The notes beneath the pieces were generated by a model that did no database searches, had not been told where the DNA came from, and saw nothing but the letters and a program-made list of their open reading frames with translations. From assembly GCF_014652795.1 (NCBI RefSeq), contig NZ_BMZM01000003.1:248001-312000 (forward strand): a stretch of DNA of 64,000 nucleotides, read 5' to 3'. Shown one piece after another: positions 1 to 8,043 of this stretch. Every line of letters begins with the position of its first letter. Within the stretch, counting starts at the first letter, position 1. Origin of the DNA: Kushneria pakistanensis. Its GTDB lineage: Bacteria > Pseudomonadota > Gammaproteobacteria > Pseudomonadales > Halomonadaceae. A program made the position numbers and the translations under genes.

Positions 1-426
1 GCCTGCTCCAACCCGGACCCGGAGATTCATCCCGACACCGCGCATGCGACCCGCGATGATGTGATCATGGCGACCGGTCGCTCGGACTATCCCAACCAGG
101 TCAACAACGTGCTGGGCTTCCCCTTCATTTTCCGCGGCGCACTGGACGTACGCGCCCGCGACATCAATGAAGAGATGAAGGTCGCGGCCGTCCACGCCCT
201 CAAGGACCTTGCCCGCGAGCCGGTCACCCATGAAGTGCTGGAAGCCTACGAGCTCGAGTCGCTCGAGTTCGGGCGCGGCTACATCATCCCCACGCCGATG
301 GACTCGCGTCTGCTGGATCGGGTCTCCTCGGCCGTAGCCCGCGCTGCGGTGGATTCCGGTGTGGCCACGAAGGCCTATCCGTCCCACTATCCGCTGACCA
401 GCGTCGAAGACGTGTACGGCAGCTGA
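1..426 (+). CDS. maeB: NADP-dependent malic enzyme, C-terminal part (5' truncated by window)
   Basis: Last 141 residues of a malic enzyme, which decarboxylates malate to pyruvate and supplies NADPH in the cytoplasm. The frame is open from base 1 and ends at TGA 424-426. Visible family signatures are the [13 protein letters not shown] segment of the NAD(P)-binding domain, the [18 protein letters not shown] stretch and the INEEMK helix. The protein stops shortly after the malic domain (SGVATKAYP...), so it is a short-form enzyme, without the phosphotransacetylase-like domain that follows in E. coli MaeB. A strong terminator lies 22 bases after the stop. Cofactor preference cannot be read from this fragment, so maeB is a family-level name. 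Confidence 0.9.
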   Translation, partial: ACSNPDPEIHPDTAHATRDDVIMATGRSDYPNQVNNVLGFPFIFRGALDVRARDINEEMKVAAVHALKDLAREPVTHEVLEAYELESLEFGRGYIIPTPMDSRLLDRVSSAVARAAVDSGVATKAYPSHYPLTSVEDVYGS

Positions 427-447
427 TCGCTTAACGCAGGCAACACG

Positions 448-485
448 AAAAACCCCGCCACCCAAAAGGGTGGCGGGGTTTTTTC
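448..485. terminator. Bidirectional Rho-independent terminator
   Basis: Perfect 13-bp stem (451-463 with 468-480) closed by an AAAA loop, with an A run on the left and a T run on the right. It can end the malic enzyme transcript on the plus strand and the converging DUF481 gene on the minus strand. Confidence 0.9.
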
Positions 486-502
486 ATGCCGGCCGGACCG
501 TA

Positions 503-1282
503 TCAGAAGTTGTAGACCACCGAGACTGCGGTGGTGGTATCGGTCTTGTGCTCGGCGTCTTCCGGCGGATCGTCGTTGAAATCGACATCGTAGGCCAGGC
601 GCATCGCCAGGGCGTCGTTGATGGCGACCGTCAGTGAGGTCTGCGAGCGCATGATGAGGTTGAGCCCGGTGGCCTCCAGTACCAGATCCTGCCCGAAGGT
701 CGCCGTGTCCGAGACGTGCCAGCGATAGTTCAGTCCGCTATAGGCCAGCGCACGATACTTCTCGCCGCCATCGGTATAGCTGTCGCGACGCACGCCGGGA
801 CCTGCCTCCACCGACAATGACTGTGGTGGTCCACTGAGCAGCTGGCGGCCATAACCGCCGGCCAGGGTGCTCTGGGAGTTGTAGCCGGCAAAGCGGTCCT
901 TGCGCCAGCGTGCCAGCCCGAAGAGATAGTTCTCATCGCTCAGGTTGTAGCGGGTACGTCCGCCGAGATTATAGTTCTCGGCCGAGGTTTCGTTGTCATC
1001 ACTGGCGCTATTGATGGCGCCATAGAGATTCCATGACCAGGGACCGTCATACCAGGTCAGGTTGGTGCTGGTGCGCAGACTCGAGCTGTTGCTGTTGCCT
1101 GACAGTTTCGTGTAGCCCAGCGAATACTCCCCATCAAAGTAATCCTCGGCCTGACTGGCACTTTCAAGCGTTGAATAATTGGCAAAGTTTTCATTGTCGG
1201 CCGCCAGACTCTGGCCGGCCGACAGCAACCCGGCCAGCAGCGGCAGGGCAGGAACAAAAAAACGTAGATGGCGTGAACCCAT
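503..1282 (-). CDS. DUF481 family outer-membrane-type protein (copy 1)
   Basis: A protein of about 259 residues with an N-terminal signal peptide (hydrophobic core FFVPALPLLAGLL, cleavage likely after SLAA). A mature part of alternating short beta segments follows, rich in Tyr, Gly and Asn and ending in VVYNF; a C-terminal aromatic residue is typical of outer-membrane beta-barrels. Pattern and length fit DUF481 (YdiY-like salt-induced outer membrane protein). I start at the Met before GSRHLRFF, because the eight upstream in-frame codons (from 1306) have no signal-peptide logic. It is a tandem paralogue of the gene at 1479-2324; both share the GYTxLSGN, YLFGLAR, RFSGY/RFAGY and LEAGPG blocks. 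Function beyond outer-membrane location is unknown. Confidence 0.8.
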   Translation of the reverse strand: MGSRHLRFFVPALPLLAGLLSAGQSLAADNENFANYSTLESASQAEDYFDGEYSLGYTKLSGNSNSSSLRTSTNLTWYDGPWSWNLYGAINSASDDNETSAENYNLGGRTRYNLSDENYLFGLARWRKDRFAGYNSQSTLAGGYGRQLLSGPPQSLSVEAGPGVRRDSYTDGGEKYRALAYSGLNYRWHVSDTATFGQDLVLEATGLNLIMRSQTSLTVAINDALAMRLAYDVDFNDDPPEDAEHKTDTTTAVSVVYNF

Positions 1283-1478
1283 GATGACGAAAATCTCTTG
1301 AATCAAGTGCGCTGCAGGGCAGCTGTAGTGGTCATGGCCTGTGTGGTGCTATTGGCAGCGCCCCATGACGCTGGCGCTGCGCGACAGCAGTGTGCCTACA
1401 AGGCCTGTGGGCCACACAGGGATTAGGGTCATGTTTTGTGAGGATCGATATCTTCGTGGGCGAGAACGTTGAAAGGCG

Positions 1479-2324
1479 TTAGAAGTTGTAAACCACCGAG
1501 GCCGCCGTGGTGCGATCGGTGTTGGCATCTGCCTCATGGGGCGGATTGCTGTTGCTTTTGATGTCGTGGGACACGCGAAGCGCAAGGCTTGCGTTAATGG
1601 CCACTGAAATGGCCGAGTAGGAACGAAGCGTCACGTTGTCATCGGCCCCTTCGACGGAAAACTGCTGGATGAAACTGGCCGTATCCGACAGGGACAGGGC
1701 GTAGTCGGCAGCCAGATAGCCGAGCAACATGTGTCGGTTGCCGCCGTTTTCATAGTCGTCATAGCGATAGCCCGGGCCTGCCTCCAGCGACAGGGCCTGA
1801 AGGTCGGTATCGAAGATCTGACGGCCATAGCCGGTAATGGCCGTGAACTGATTGTCGTAGCCCGAGAAGCGCTCCTTTTCATAGCGTGCCAGCCCAAAAA
1901 GGTAGTTGGGGGAGTCGCCCAGCGAGTAGCGTTCACGCTGACTGAGCAGATACTGCTCGGCAGTGGTGTTTTCGCTGTCACTGACGTTTTTGACTTCGGC
2001 GCGGGTGGTATGTGTCCAGGCCTGGTCATACCAGGTAATACGACCCTTGCCCAGCAGCGTCTCGGTGTTGGTGTTGCCGGACAGCGCCGTATAGCCCAGT
2101 TCGATGGCGCCCGAAAAGGGCACGGCATCATCGCTGGGCGGCGGCGGGGCATAGAACAGCGAATCGGCGGCGTACGCACTGCTTTGCCAGCAGGCGAGCA
2201 CGGTCAGCACGAAAAGACCGACACATCGGCGCAGGGCCGGTGACGAGCAGGGCATGGTCACCGAGGCGGACGCGGTTGAAGCAGGGGTGTCGTTGCAGGC
2301 GTGGCTGGATGGGCTCTTGGTCAT
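1479..2324 (-). CDS. DUF481 family outer-membrane-type protein (copy 2)
   Basis: 281 residues. After a polar N-terminus comes a hydrophobic export segment (CVGLFVLTVLACW) ending at AYAAD, then a beta-rich domain with the same blocks as its downstream neighbour: GYTALSGNTNTETLLGKG, YLFGLARYEKERFSGY, LSLEAGPGYRYDDYENGG and terminal VVYNF. These are DUF481 features. The true start may be the internal ATG at 2255, which would give a normal-length signal peptide; neither start has a good ribosome binding site, so the 5' end is uncertain. It lies downstream of mrcA on the same strand, but a 12-bp hairpin (2348-2374) separates them. Confidence 0.78.
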   Translation of the reverse strand: MTKSPSSHACNDTPASTASASVTMPCSSPALRRCVGLFVLTVLACWQSSAYAADSLFYAPPPPSDDAVPFSGAIELGYTALSGNTNTETLLGKGRITWYDQAWTHTTRAEVKNVSDSENTTAEQYLLSQRERYSLGDSPNYLFGLARYEKERFSGYDNQFTAITGYGRQIFDTDLQALSLEAGPGYRYDDYENGGNRHMLLGYLAADYALSLSDTASFIQQFSVEGADDNVTLRSYSAISVAINASLALRVSHDIKSNSNPPHEADANTDRTTAASVVYNF

Positions 2325-2347
2325 GAAATTTCACTGCGGTGTGGATA

Positions 2348-2374
2348 CCTGTCCGGGCAGGGTGCCCGGACAGG
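2348..2374 (-). terminator. 12-bp hairpin downstream of mrcA
   Basis: Perfect inverted repeat (2348-2359 with 2363-2374, GGG loop) just after the mrcA stop codon. No T run follows on the minus strand, so it may be a weak terminator or an mRNA 3'-end stabiliser. Confidence 0.5.
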
Positions 2375-2389
2375 AAGGCGCGATCAGGA

Positions 2390-4921
2390 TCAGAAAATGG
2401 CGTCGTAGCTGCCGGTGCCCTGAGAACCGCTTTCCGATTCAAGTTCAGGGCGGATCGAGCGCTGCTGCCAGGGCGGCAGGTTGTCCTTGCGGAAGATCTC
2501 GCTGATGCCGCCGCCGTCCTCGTCATGCAAACGCTTGCCGGTGTCCGGGTCAATGCGCACTGTCACAATGTCGTCGGGCGCACTCGGCGCGGCTTCCGGC
2601 GTTCCCTTGAGTACCGCACCCATATAGTCCTTCCAGATCGGCAGAGCGGCCTGCGCACCGTATTCGGCGATGGTCTCGTTGGTGTCCTTGCCGACCCAGA
2701 CGCTGGTGGCCACGTTGTTGTTGAAGCCCAAGAACCAGGCATCACGCTGATCGTTGGTGGTACCGGTCTTGCCGGCAATATCCCCACGGTTGAGCGACAG
2801 CGCACCGCGGCCGGTGCCGCGCTCGATGACATCACGCATCATGCTACGCAGCATATACACCGACTCGGGAGAGGCCACGCGTTCGGCGATCGGATAGGTG
2901 CGCCCGTCAATGGTGACGGTGGCATCCATCGGGTCGCATTCGCGACAGGCCGCCGGCGGATTGGTCTCTTCCAGCAGATTGGGACCGTCCTCGCCCTGGG
3001 TCACGCTTTTGATGAACCACGGCTTGATGCGGAAACCGCCGTTGGCGATCTCGGCGTAGCCGCGGGCGATCTCCAGCGGCGTCAGCTCGGCCGTGCCCAG
3101 CGCCAGCGACAGGCCATGCGGCAGGCGGTCACGTTCAAAGCCCATGTTGACCAGAAAGTCAATGGTGTTATCCAGCCCGACCGATTGCAGGGTACGGATG
3201 GTCACCAGGTTCTTAGAACGGTAAAGCCCCACGCGCAATCGGGTCGGGCCGCCGAAACTGCGCTCGTCGTTCTCCGGGCGCCAGGCGTTTTGATTGCCGA
3301 TGCCGGCCTGCACGATCGGTGCATCGTTGATGATGGTGGCCGGCGTCATGCCACTTTCAAGCGCTGCCAGATAGATGAAGGGCTTGAAGCCGGACCCCGG
3401 CTGACGACGCGCCTGCGTGACCCGGTTGAACTTGCTGCTGGCGAAGCTGAAGCCCCCCTGCAGCGCCTGCAGGGCGCCGGTCTGCGGATCCAGCGAGACC
3501 AGTGCGCCTTCGGCCTGCGGCATCTGTGCCAGACGCCAGCCGTCACCGCGGGTGCGCTCCATGATACGGACCAGATCGCCGCGGCTGGCAATCTGACCGG
3601 CACTGCTCGGGGCGGCTGCCCGGCCGCGTGGGCTCAGGTAGCGTGCGGCCCATTCAAGGCCCGGCCACTCGATGGTGACAACCTCGTCGTTGTCATTGAG
3701 CACCCGCATGGTGCGCCCATTGGTATCGATCACGATCGCCGGCTGCAGCGGCCCCAGACGCGGGGTGGCGTCCAGTACGCGCTGCCAGTTACTGACATCA
3801 CCCTCGATGCCGGGCACGGTGACCTTGCTGCGTGCCGCCGCCTCGCGTGCGGTGCTTTCCACTTCCGGCGACTCGGAGAGTTCTTCTTCAAGGCCTGCCC
3901 GGTCGGTACGATCCTGGGCTTCCGACAGGCTGGCCGGGATATCGCTTTCTTCAGCCCCGCGCCAGCCATGGCGGGTGTCGTAGTCCACCAGACCGTTGAT
4001 CAGCGCATCGCGGGCGGCTTCCTGCATTTTGCTGTCCAGCGTCGTGACGATGCGATAGTTGCCGGTGTAGGCCTCATCACCAAAACGCTCGATGGCGTAC
4101 TGGCGGGCCATCTCCGCCACCCAGGGGGCCTGCACGTCAGGCTGACTGTGGTGGCGTCGGGTTTCGATCGGGGCCTGAACGGCGGCCTGATAGGTGTTCT
4201 GGTCAATCAGGTTAAGCTGATGCATGCGCAGCAGCACCCAGTTGCGTCGAATCAGCGAGCGCTGGGGGTTGCTGATCGGATTCAGGCTGGAGGGCGCCTT
4301 GGGCAGCCCGGCAATGGTGGCCAGTTCCGGCAGGCTCAGCTCATCCAGCGGCTTGTCAAAATAGGCCTCGGCGGCGGCACCCACCCCATAGGCGCCCTGG
4401 CCCAGATAGATCTTGTTGACGTAGAGCTCAAGGATCTGCTGCTTGGAGAGGATCTGCTCCATCTGCAGCGACAGCAGGATTTCGCGAATCTTGCGGGTAA
4501 AGGTCTGATCCAGTGTGAGCAGATAGTTACGGGCCACCTGCATGGTGATGGTACTGCCGCCGGAGCGGATGCGCCCGCTGGTGCCCAGCTCAAGGGCTGC
4601 GCGCATCAGGCCGCGCGGGTCCACGCCCGGGTGCTGATAGAAACCGGCATCTTCTGCCGCCAGTAGCGCATTGATGAAGTCCTGCGGAATCTCATCGCCC
4701 TTGACCAGCTGGCGCCGCTGGGCACCGAACTCACCGATGAGCTTTTCATCGGCGGTGTACACCCGCAGCGGCATCTCGAGCTGGTAGTCCTGCAGCTGAT
4801 GAACGTCGGGCAGGCTGGGAGCGAAGTAGAGCGCAGCGCCAGCTACAGAAAGTGCAATGCCGGCCGTTATGGCAAGCAGCAGGAAGAAGAGGTGAAAAAC
4901 CAGGCGCTTGATGAACGTCAT
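2390..4921 (-). CDS. mrcA: Penicillin-binding protein 1A (bifunctional glycosyltransferase / transpeptidase)
   Basis: 843-residue class A PBP that polymerises and cross-links peptidoglycan at the outer face of the inner membrane. A single N-terminal membrane anchor (about residues 8-35) precedes the GT51 domain, with catalytic Glu90 in EDAGFYQHPGVD, the GGSTITMQ motif at 121-128 and the KQQILELYVNKIYLGQ block. A linker/OB-like insert (about 300-470) separates it from the transpeptidase domain, which has the SxxK nucleophile motif SGFK (Ser510), SKN at 569-571 and KTG at 718-720. Length matches the family. It is transcribed divergently from pilM, a conserved gammaproteobacterial arrangement; ponA is a synonym. 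Confidence 0.96.
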   Translation of the reverse strand: MTFIKRLVFHLFFLLLAITAGIALSVAGAALYFAPSLPDVHQLQDYQLEMPLRVYTADEKLIGEFGAQRRQLVKGDEIPQDFINALLAAEDAGFYQHPGVDPRGLMRAALELGTSGRIRSGGSTITMQVARNYLLTLDQTFTRKIREILLSLQMEQILSKQQILELYVNKIYLGQGAYGVGAAAEAYFDKPLDELSLPELATIAGLPKAPSSLNPISNPQRSLIRRNWVLLRMHQLNLIDQNTYQAAVQAPIETRRHHSQPDVQAPWVAEMARQYAIERFGDEAYTGNYRIVTTLDSKMQEAARDALINGLVDYDTRHGWRGAEESDIPASLSEAQDRTDRAGLEEELSESPEVESTAREAAARSKVTVPGIEGDVSNWQRVLDATPRLGPLQPAIVIDTNGRTMRVLNDNDEVVTIEWPGLEWAARYLSPRGRAAAPSSAGQIASRGDLVRIMERTRGDGWRLAQMPQAEGALVSLDPQTGALQALQGGFSFASSKFNRVTQARRQPGSGFKPFIYLAALESGMTPATIINDAPIVQAGIGNQNAWRPENDERSFGGPTRLRVGLYRSKNLVTIRTLQSVGLDNTIDFLVNMGFERDRLPHGLSLALGTAELTPLEIARGYAEIANGGFRIKPWFIKSVTQGEDGPNLLEETNPPAACRECDPMDATVTIDGRTYPIAERVASPESVYMLRSMMRDVIERGTGRGALSLNRGDIAGKTGTTNDQRDAWFLGFNNNVATSVWVGKDTNETIAEYGAQAALPIWKDYMGAVLKGTPEAAPSAPDDIVTVRIDPDTGKRLHDEDGGGISEIFRKDNLPPWQQRSIRPELESESGSQGTGSYDAIF

Positions 4922-5202
4922 GTAACACGTGTTCCGTCAATGAGGCGGGCTTGGGTCCGCAGGACGTCGTTGATCGTCTGGCGTCGTAGTCGAAGACCGC
5001 GCGGGTATGTGGCACTAGCAAGCCGGGCATTATAAGTAGCCAGTGCAGGGGCGACCAGCGTTAATGGGTAGTCGAGCACAGAGTACCTGCTTTTAAAACC
5101 ATTTAAAGCGCCTGCAAACCCCGTTATTTGCCCCTTCATTACCGCAGTTAACACGTTATAAACAACGTCCGCATAAGGCGGGTCATTGGCTGGAGAGCTG
5201 AC
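4922..5202. promoter_or_regulatory. Divergent promoter region mrcA / pilM
   Basis: 281 bases between divergent genes, with an AT-rich part at about 5085-5165 containing a TTATAA-type element near 5156. No single promoter has both good hexamers, so I call only the region. No gene is visible in it. Confidence 0.45.
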
Positions 5203-6258
5203 GTGCTGGGTTTCGGACGTGCGACACAGGGTTTGATCGGCGTGGATATCACCTCCGCCACCGTCAAGCTGCTTGAACTTGAACGCCAGGGCGAACGCTG
5301 GCGGGTGGCCTCCTGGGCCGTACGCCCGCTGGTGGATCGCGCCGTGGTGGAGCGCCGCATTCGCGACATGGACCAGGTGGTCATGGCGCTGTCACGTGCC
5401 ATCGACCATGCCGGACCGCGCACGCGCCGTGCCGTCGTGGCCGTTCCCACCGGCGCCGTGATTACCAAGGTACTGAGCATGCCGGTGTCGTTTGATGACA
5501 ACGACATCGCCCAGCGCATTGCCATGGAATCGGACAAGCATATTCCGTTTCCGTTCAATGAGGTGACGCTCGACTTCCAGCGTCTGGGCGTCAACGCCCG
5601 CTATGACGATCAGCAGGATATCCTGCTGGTGGCCTGCAGGCGTCAGGACATGCAGCTGCTCACCGATGTGCTGGTGCAGGTCGGGCTGGAGCCTGCGGTA
5701 GTGGATGTCGAGATGTTCGCCATGGAGCGCGCGACCCGCTATCTGCTCTCCCGCCTGCCCCATCACCCCGACCGCGGCAGCGCACTGATCGACATTGGTG
5801 CCAGCATGACGGCCTTTCATATCTTTCATCGCGGACGCATCGTGCATACCCGCGACAATGTCATGGGCGGGCGCCAGCTCACCGACGAGATTCGTCAGCA
5901 CTACCGGCTGACCTTTGACGAGGCCGGGCGTGCCAAGAAAAGCGGCGATCTGCCGGATTACCAGCGCCGCATTCTGCATCCCTTCCGGGAGTCACTGGTA
6001 CAGCAGATCATGCGCTCGCTGAAGCTTTACTACACCACGGCCGGGGCCTGCCAGATCGAACGACTGATCCTGGCCGGCGGCTCAAGCGTCATCGAGGGGC
6101 TGGCCGAACGCCTGGCCGAGGAAAGCCGCCTTGAGGTGGTACCGGCCAACCCGTTTGCCACCATGCGTGTGGGCAGCGGGATCGATAATGCCCGACTGAC
6201 CCTGGACGCGCCGGCCATGATGACCGCCTGCGGGCTGGCCATGAGGTCGCTGTCATGA
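5203..6258 (+). CDS. pilM: Type IV pilus assembly protein PilM
   Basis: 351-residue cytoplasmic actin-like ATPase of the type IV pilus alignment complex; in characterised systems it binds the PilN N-terminus and links the inner-membrane subcomplex to the motor. The sequence shows the PilM start (LGFGRATQGLIGVDI), the phosphate-1-type segment GVDITSATVKLLEL, the DIGASMTAFHIF phosphate-2-type segment and a late LAGGSSVIEGL adenosine-type motif. The start is GTG, supported by GGAG at 5192-5195. It is the first gene of pilMNOPQ-aroKB and overlaps pilN by four bases (ATGA). Confidence 0.95.
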   Translation: MLGFGRATQGLIGVDITSATVKLLELERQGERWRVASWAVRPLVDRAVVERRIRDMDQVVMALSRAIDHAGPRTRRAVVAVPTGAVITKVLSMPVSFDDNDIAQRIAMESDKHIPFPFNEVTLDFQRLGVNARYDDQQDILLVACRRQDMQLLTDVLVQVGLEPAVVDVEMFAMERATRYLLSRLPHHPDRGSALIDIGASMTAFHIFHRGRIVHTRDNVMGGRQLTDEIRQHYRLTFDEAGRAKKSGDLPDYQRRILHPFRESLVQQIMRSLKLYYTTAGACQIERLILAGGSSVIEGLAERLAEESRLEVVPANPFATMRVGSGIDNARLTLDAPAMMTACGLAMRSLS

Positions 6259-6872
6259 GCAACGTGATCGCAACGCCTGGCGATGTTCGTATCGATATCA
6301 ACCTGCTGCCCTGGCGCGAGCAGGCCCGCGAGCGCCGTACCCGCCGGTTTCATCTCTGGCTTTTGTTCAGCGCGCTCCTCGGGCTGGGTATCGGTTTCCT
6401 GTGTCAGCAGTATCAACAGTATCAGCTGGGTCATATCAACACCGATATTGCCTATATACAGCAGCGCACGGATGCCCTTGAACACGATATTACCCAGGGG
6501 CGCACGCTGGATGAAAAGCGCCATCAGATGCAGGAGCGCATTGAGCTGATTCGTCAGCTGCAGTTCTCCCGCTCCCAGACGGTGGCACTCTTTCAGGCGC
6601 TGACCGATACCCTGGGCGAGGGCGTGACCTACGACCGGGTCATGCGTCATGACGGTCAGCTTGATATCAGCGGGCTGGCGACCACCAACCGTCAGGTCTC
6701 CGATCAGATGCGTGCGCTCTCCAGCGCGCCGGTACTGGGAGAGCCCCTGCTGCTGGATGTGCGTGCCGAAAGCGAGCGTTCAAACCAGCGTCGCTTCAAT
6801 CTGCAGGTGCCGGAGCATCCCCTGCATGAGAGGCAGGTTGCATCGCCGGCATCCCCGGAGAAGCAGCCATGA
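6255..6872 (+). CDS. pilN: Type IV pilus assembly protein PilN
   Basis: 205-residue bitopic inner-membrane protein. Near the N-terminus is INLLPWRE (about residues 15-22), the conserved peptide by which PilN docks into PilM. One transmembrane segment follows (about 32-50), then a coiled-coil-like periplasmic stretch and a small C-terminal domain that pairs with PilO in the family. Start and stop overlap both neighbours by four bases, indicating translational coupling. Confidence 0.94.
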   Translation: MSNVIATPGDVRIDINLLPWREQARERRTRRFHLWLLFSALLGLGIGFLCQQYQQYQLGHINTDIAYIQQRTDALEHDITQGRTLDEKRHQMQERIELIRQLQFSRSQTVALFQALTDTLGEGVTYDRVMRHDGQLDISGLATTNRQVSDQMRALSSAPVLGEPLLLDVRAESERSNQRRFNLQVPEHPLHERQVASPASPEKQP

Positions 6873-7516
6873 CCCGCATTGACTGGCGTCTTGAATGGCA
6901 GCGCCTGCGCCAGATTCGACTGAGCGAACTGACCTTCGAGGAGGGCGGCAGCTGGCCCTGGCTTTTGCGGGTGCTGGTCTGTGGCGTGGTCGTACTGATC
7001 GTGGCATGGGCAGCACAGTGGTATCTGGCCTCGCCGGTGGCGCAGGAAGTGACCGAGGCACAGGCGCAGGTAGAGACGCTCAAGTCGCAGTACGCCACGC
7101 GCGCCTTTCAGGCGGCCAACCTGCCGCTGCTGGAAAGGCGCATGCAGGAACTGGATGCACGCATGGGCGCGCTGTTAAGCATGCTGCCCACCGATAGCGA
7201 GGTGCCGGCGCTGCTTGATGACATCAGCGACGCCGGCCGTCAGCAGCAGCTGGAAATCGACTTCATCCGGCTGGCATCGCCGCAAGCGCATCCTTTCTAT
7301 ATTACCCAGCCGCTCAATATTCAGGTGCGCGGCGATTACCACCAGCTGGCCACCTTTGTGTCGCGGGTGGCGGAGCTGCCGCGCATCGTGACCCTGCATG
7401 ATTTCACCCTGGCACCGGCAAGCGGTGACGCCGGCGAGATGCTGGTGCTGTCGCTGCAGGCCGAGACCTATCGCTATGAGTCCGAAGCTGGTTCGGCCGG
7501 AGCGGTGACGCCATGA
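6869..7516 (+). CDS. pilO: Type IV pilus assembly protein PilO
   Basis: 215 residues: a short cytoplasmic N-terminus, one transmembrane helix (about 31-54), a periplasmic helical region (EVTEAQAQVETLKSQY...) and a C-terminal ferredoxin-like domain. PilO heterodimerises with PilN and connects to PilP under the secretin. The identification rests on size, topology, the LLSMLPTDSEVPALLDDI region typical of PilO, and its position between pilN and pilP. It overlaps both by four bases. Confidence 0.93.
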   Translation: MTRIDWRLEWQRLRQIRLSELTFEEGGSWPWLLRVLVCGVVVLIVAWAAQWYLASPVAQEVTEAQAQVETLKSQYATRAFQAANLPLLERRMQELDARMGALLSMLPTDSEVPALLDDISDAGRQQQLEIDFIRLASPQAHPFYITQPLNIQVRGDYHQLATFVSRVAELPRIVTLHDFTLAPASGDAGEMLVLSLQAETYRYESEAGSAGAVTP

Positions 7517-8043
7517 GAGCCACGCCGTTGATCATGCTGGCACTGTGTCTGGGGCTCTGGGGATGCGGGCAGGACACTACAGCGCAGCTTGATGCCGAAC
7601 TGGAAACGCTGCGCCATCGCCCGGTCGGCCATCTGGATGCGCTGCCCGAGCAGCCGGCGTATCAGCCCCTGCGCTATGACGCGCACGAGCGTCGCAGCCC
7701 CTTTGCGCCTGCTCCGGGCATGGTCGCTGCCGCGCCGGCACCCTTGAAGGCGCAGGCTAGTGCCATGCCGGACCCTGATCGCGCGCGTGAGCCGCTGGAA
7801 GGCTACGCGCTCAATGTGCTGCGCCTGGTTGGCACCCTGAGCGTGGACGGCCGCACGATCGCGCTGATTCGCACGCCAGAAGGTCGGGTCGTGCGTCTGC
7901 AGCGCCAGCAGCATATTGGTGAGAACAATGGACGGGTCACGCGCATTGGCAGTGACCACATCGAGATTACGGAGCTGGCGCCGAATGGCAGCGGCGGTTT
8001 CAGCGAGGTCAGCCGCACGCTGACGCTGGGAGCAACTTCATGA
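7513..8043 (+). CDS. pilP: Type IV pilus assembly lipoprotein PilP
   Basis: 176 residues. The N-terminus is a lipoprotein signal with a lipobox-like LGLWGC and acylation at about Cys18. After a proline-rich linker (RRSPFAPAP) comes the PilP beta domain (LNVLRLVGTLSVDGRTIALIRTPEG...), which in known systems links the PilN/PilO dimer to the N-domains of PilQ. Four-base overlaps with pilO and pilQ. Confidence 0.93.
   Translation: MRATPLIMLALCLGLWGCGQDTTAQLDAELETLRHRPVGHLDALPEQPAYQPLRYDAHERRSPFAPAPGMVAAAPAPLKAQASAMPDPDRAREPLEGYALNVLRLVGTLSVDGRTIALIRTPEGRVVRLQRQQHIGENNGRVTRIGSDHIEITELAPNGSGGFSEVSRTLTLGATS

Noticed and set aside
2339-4666. 775-codon open frame antisense to mrcA
   Set aside because: It mirrors the codon pattern of mrcA in GC-rich DNA, lacks recognisable domains, and mrcA on the other strand has full catalytic motifs.
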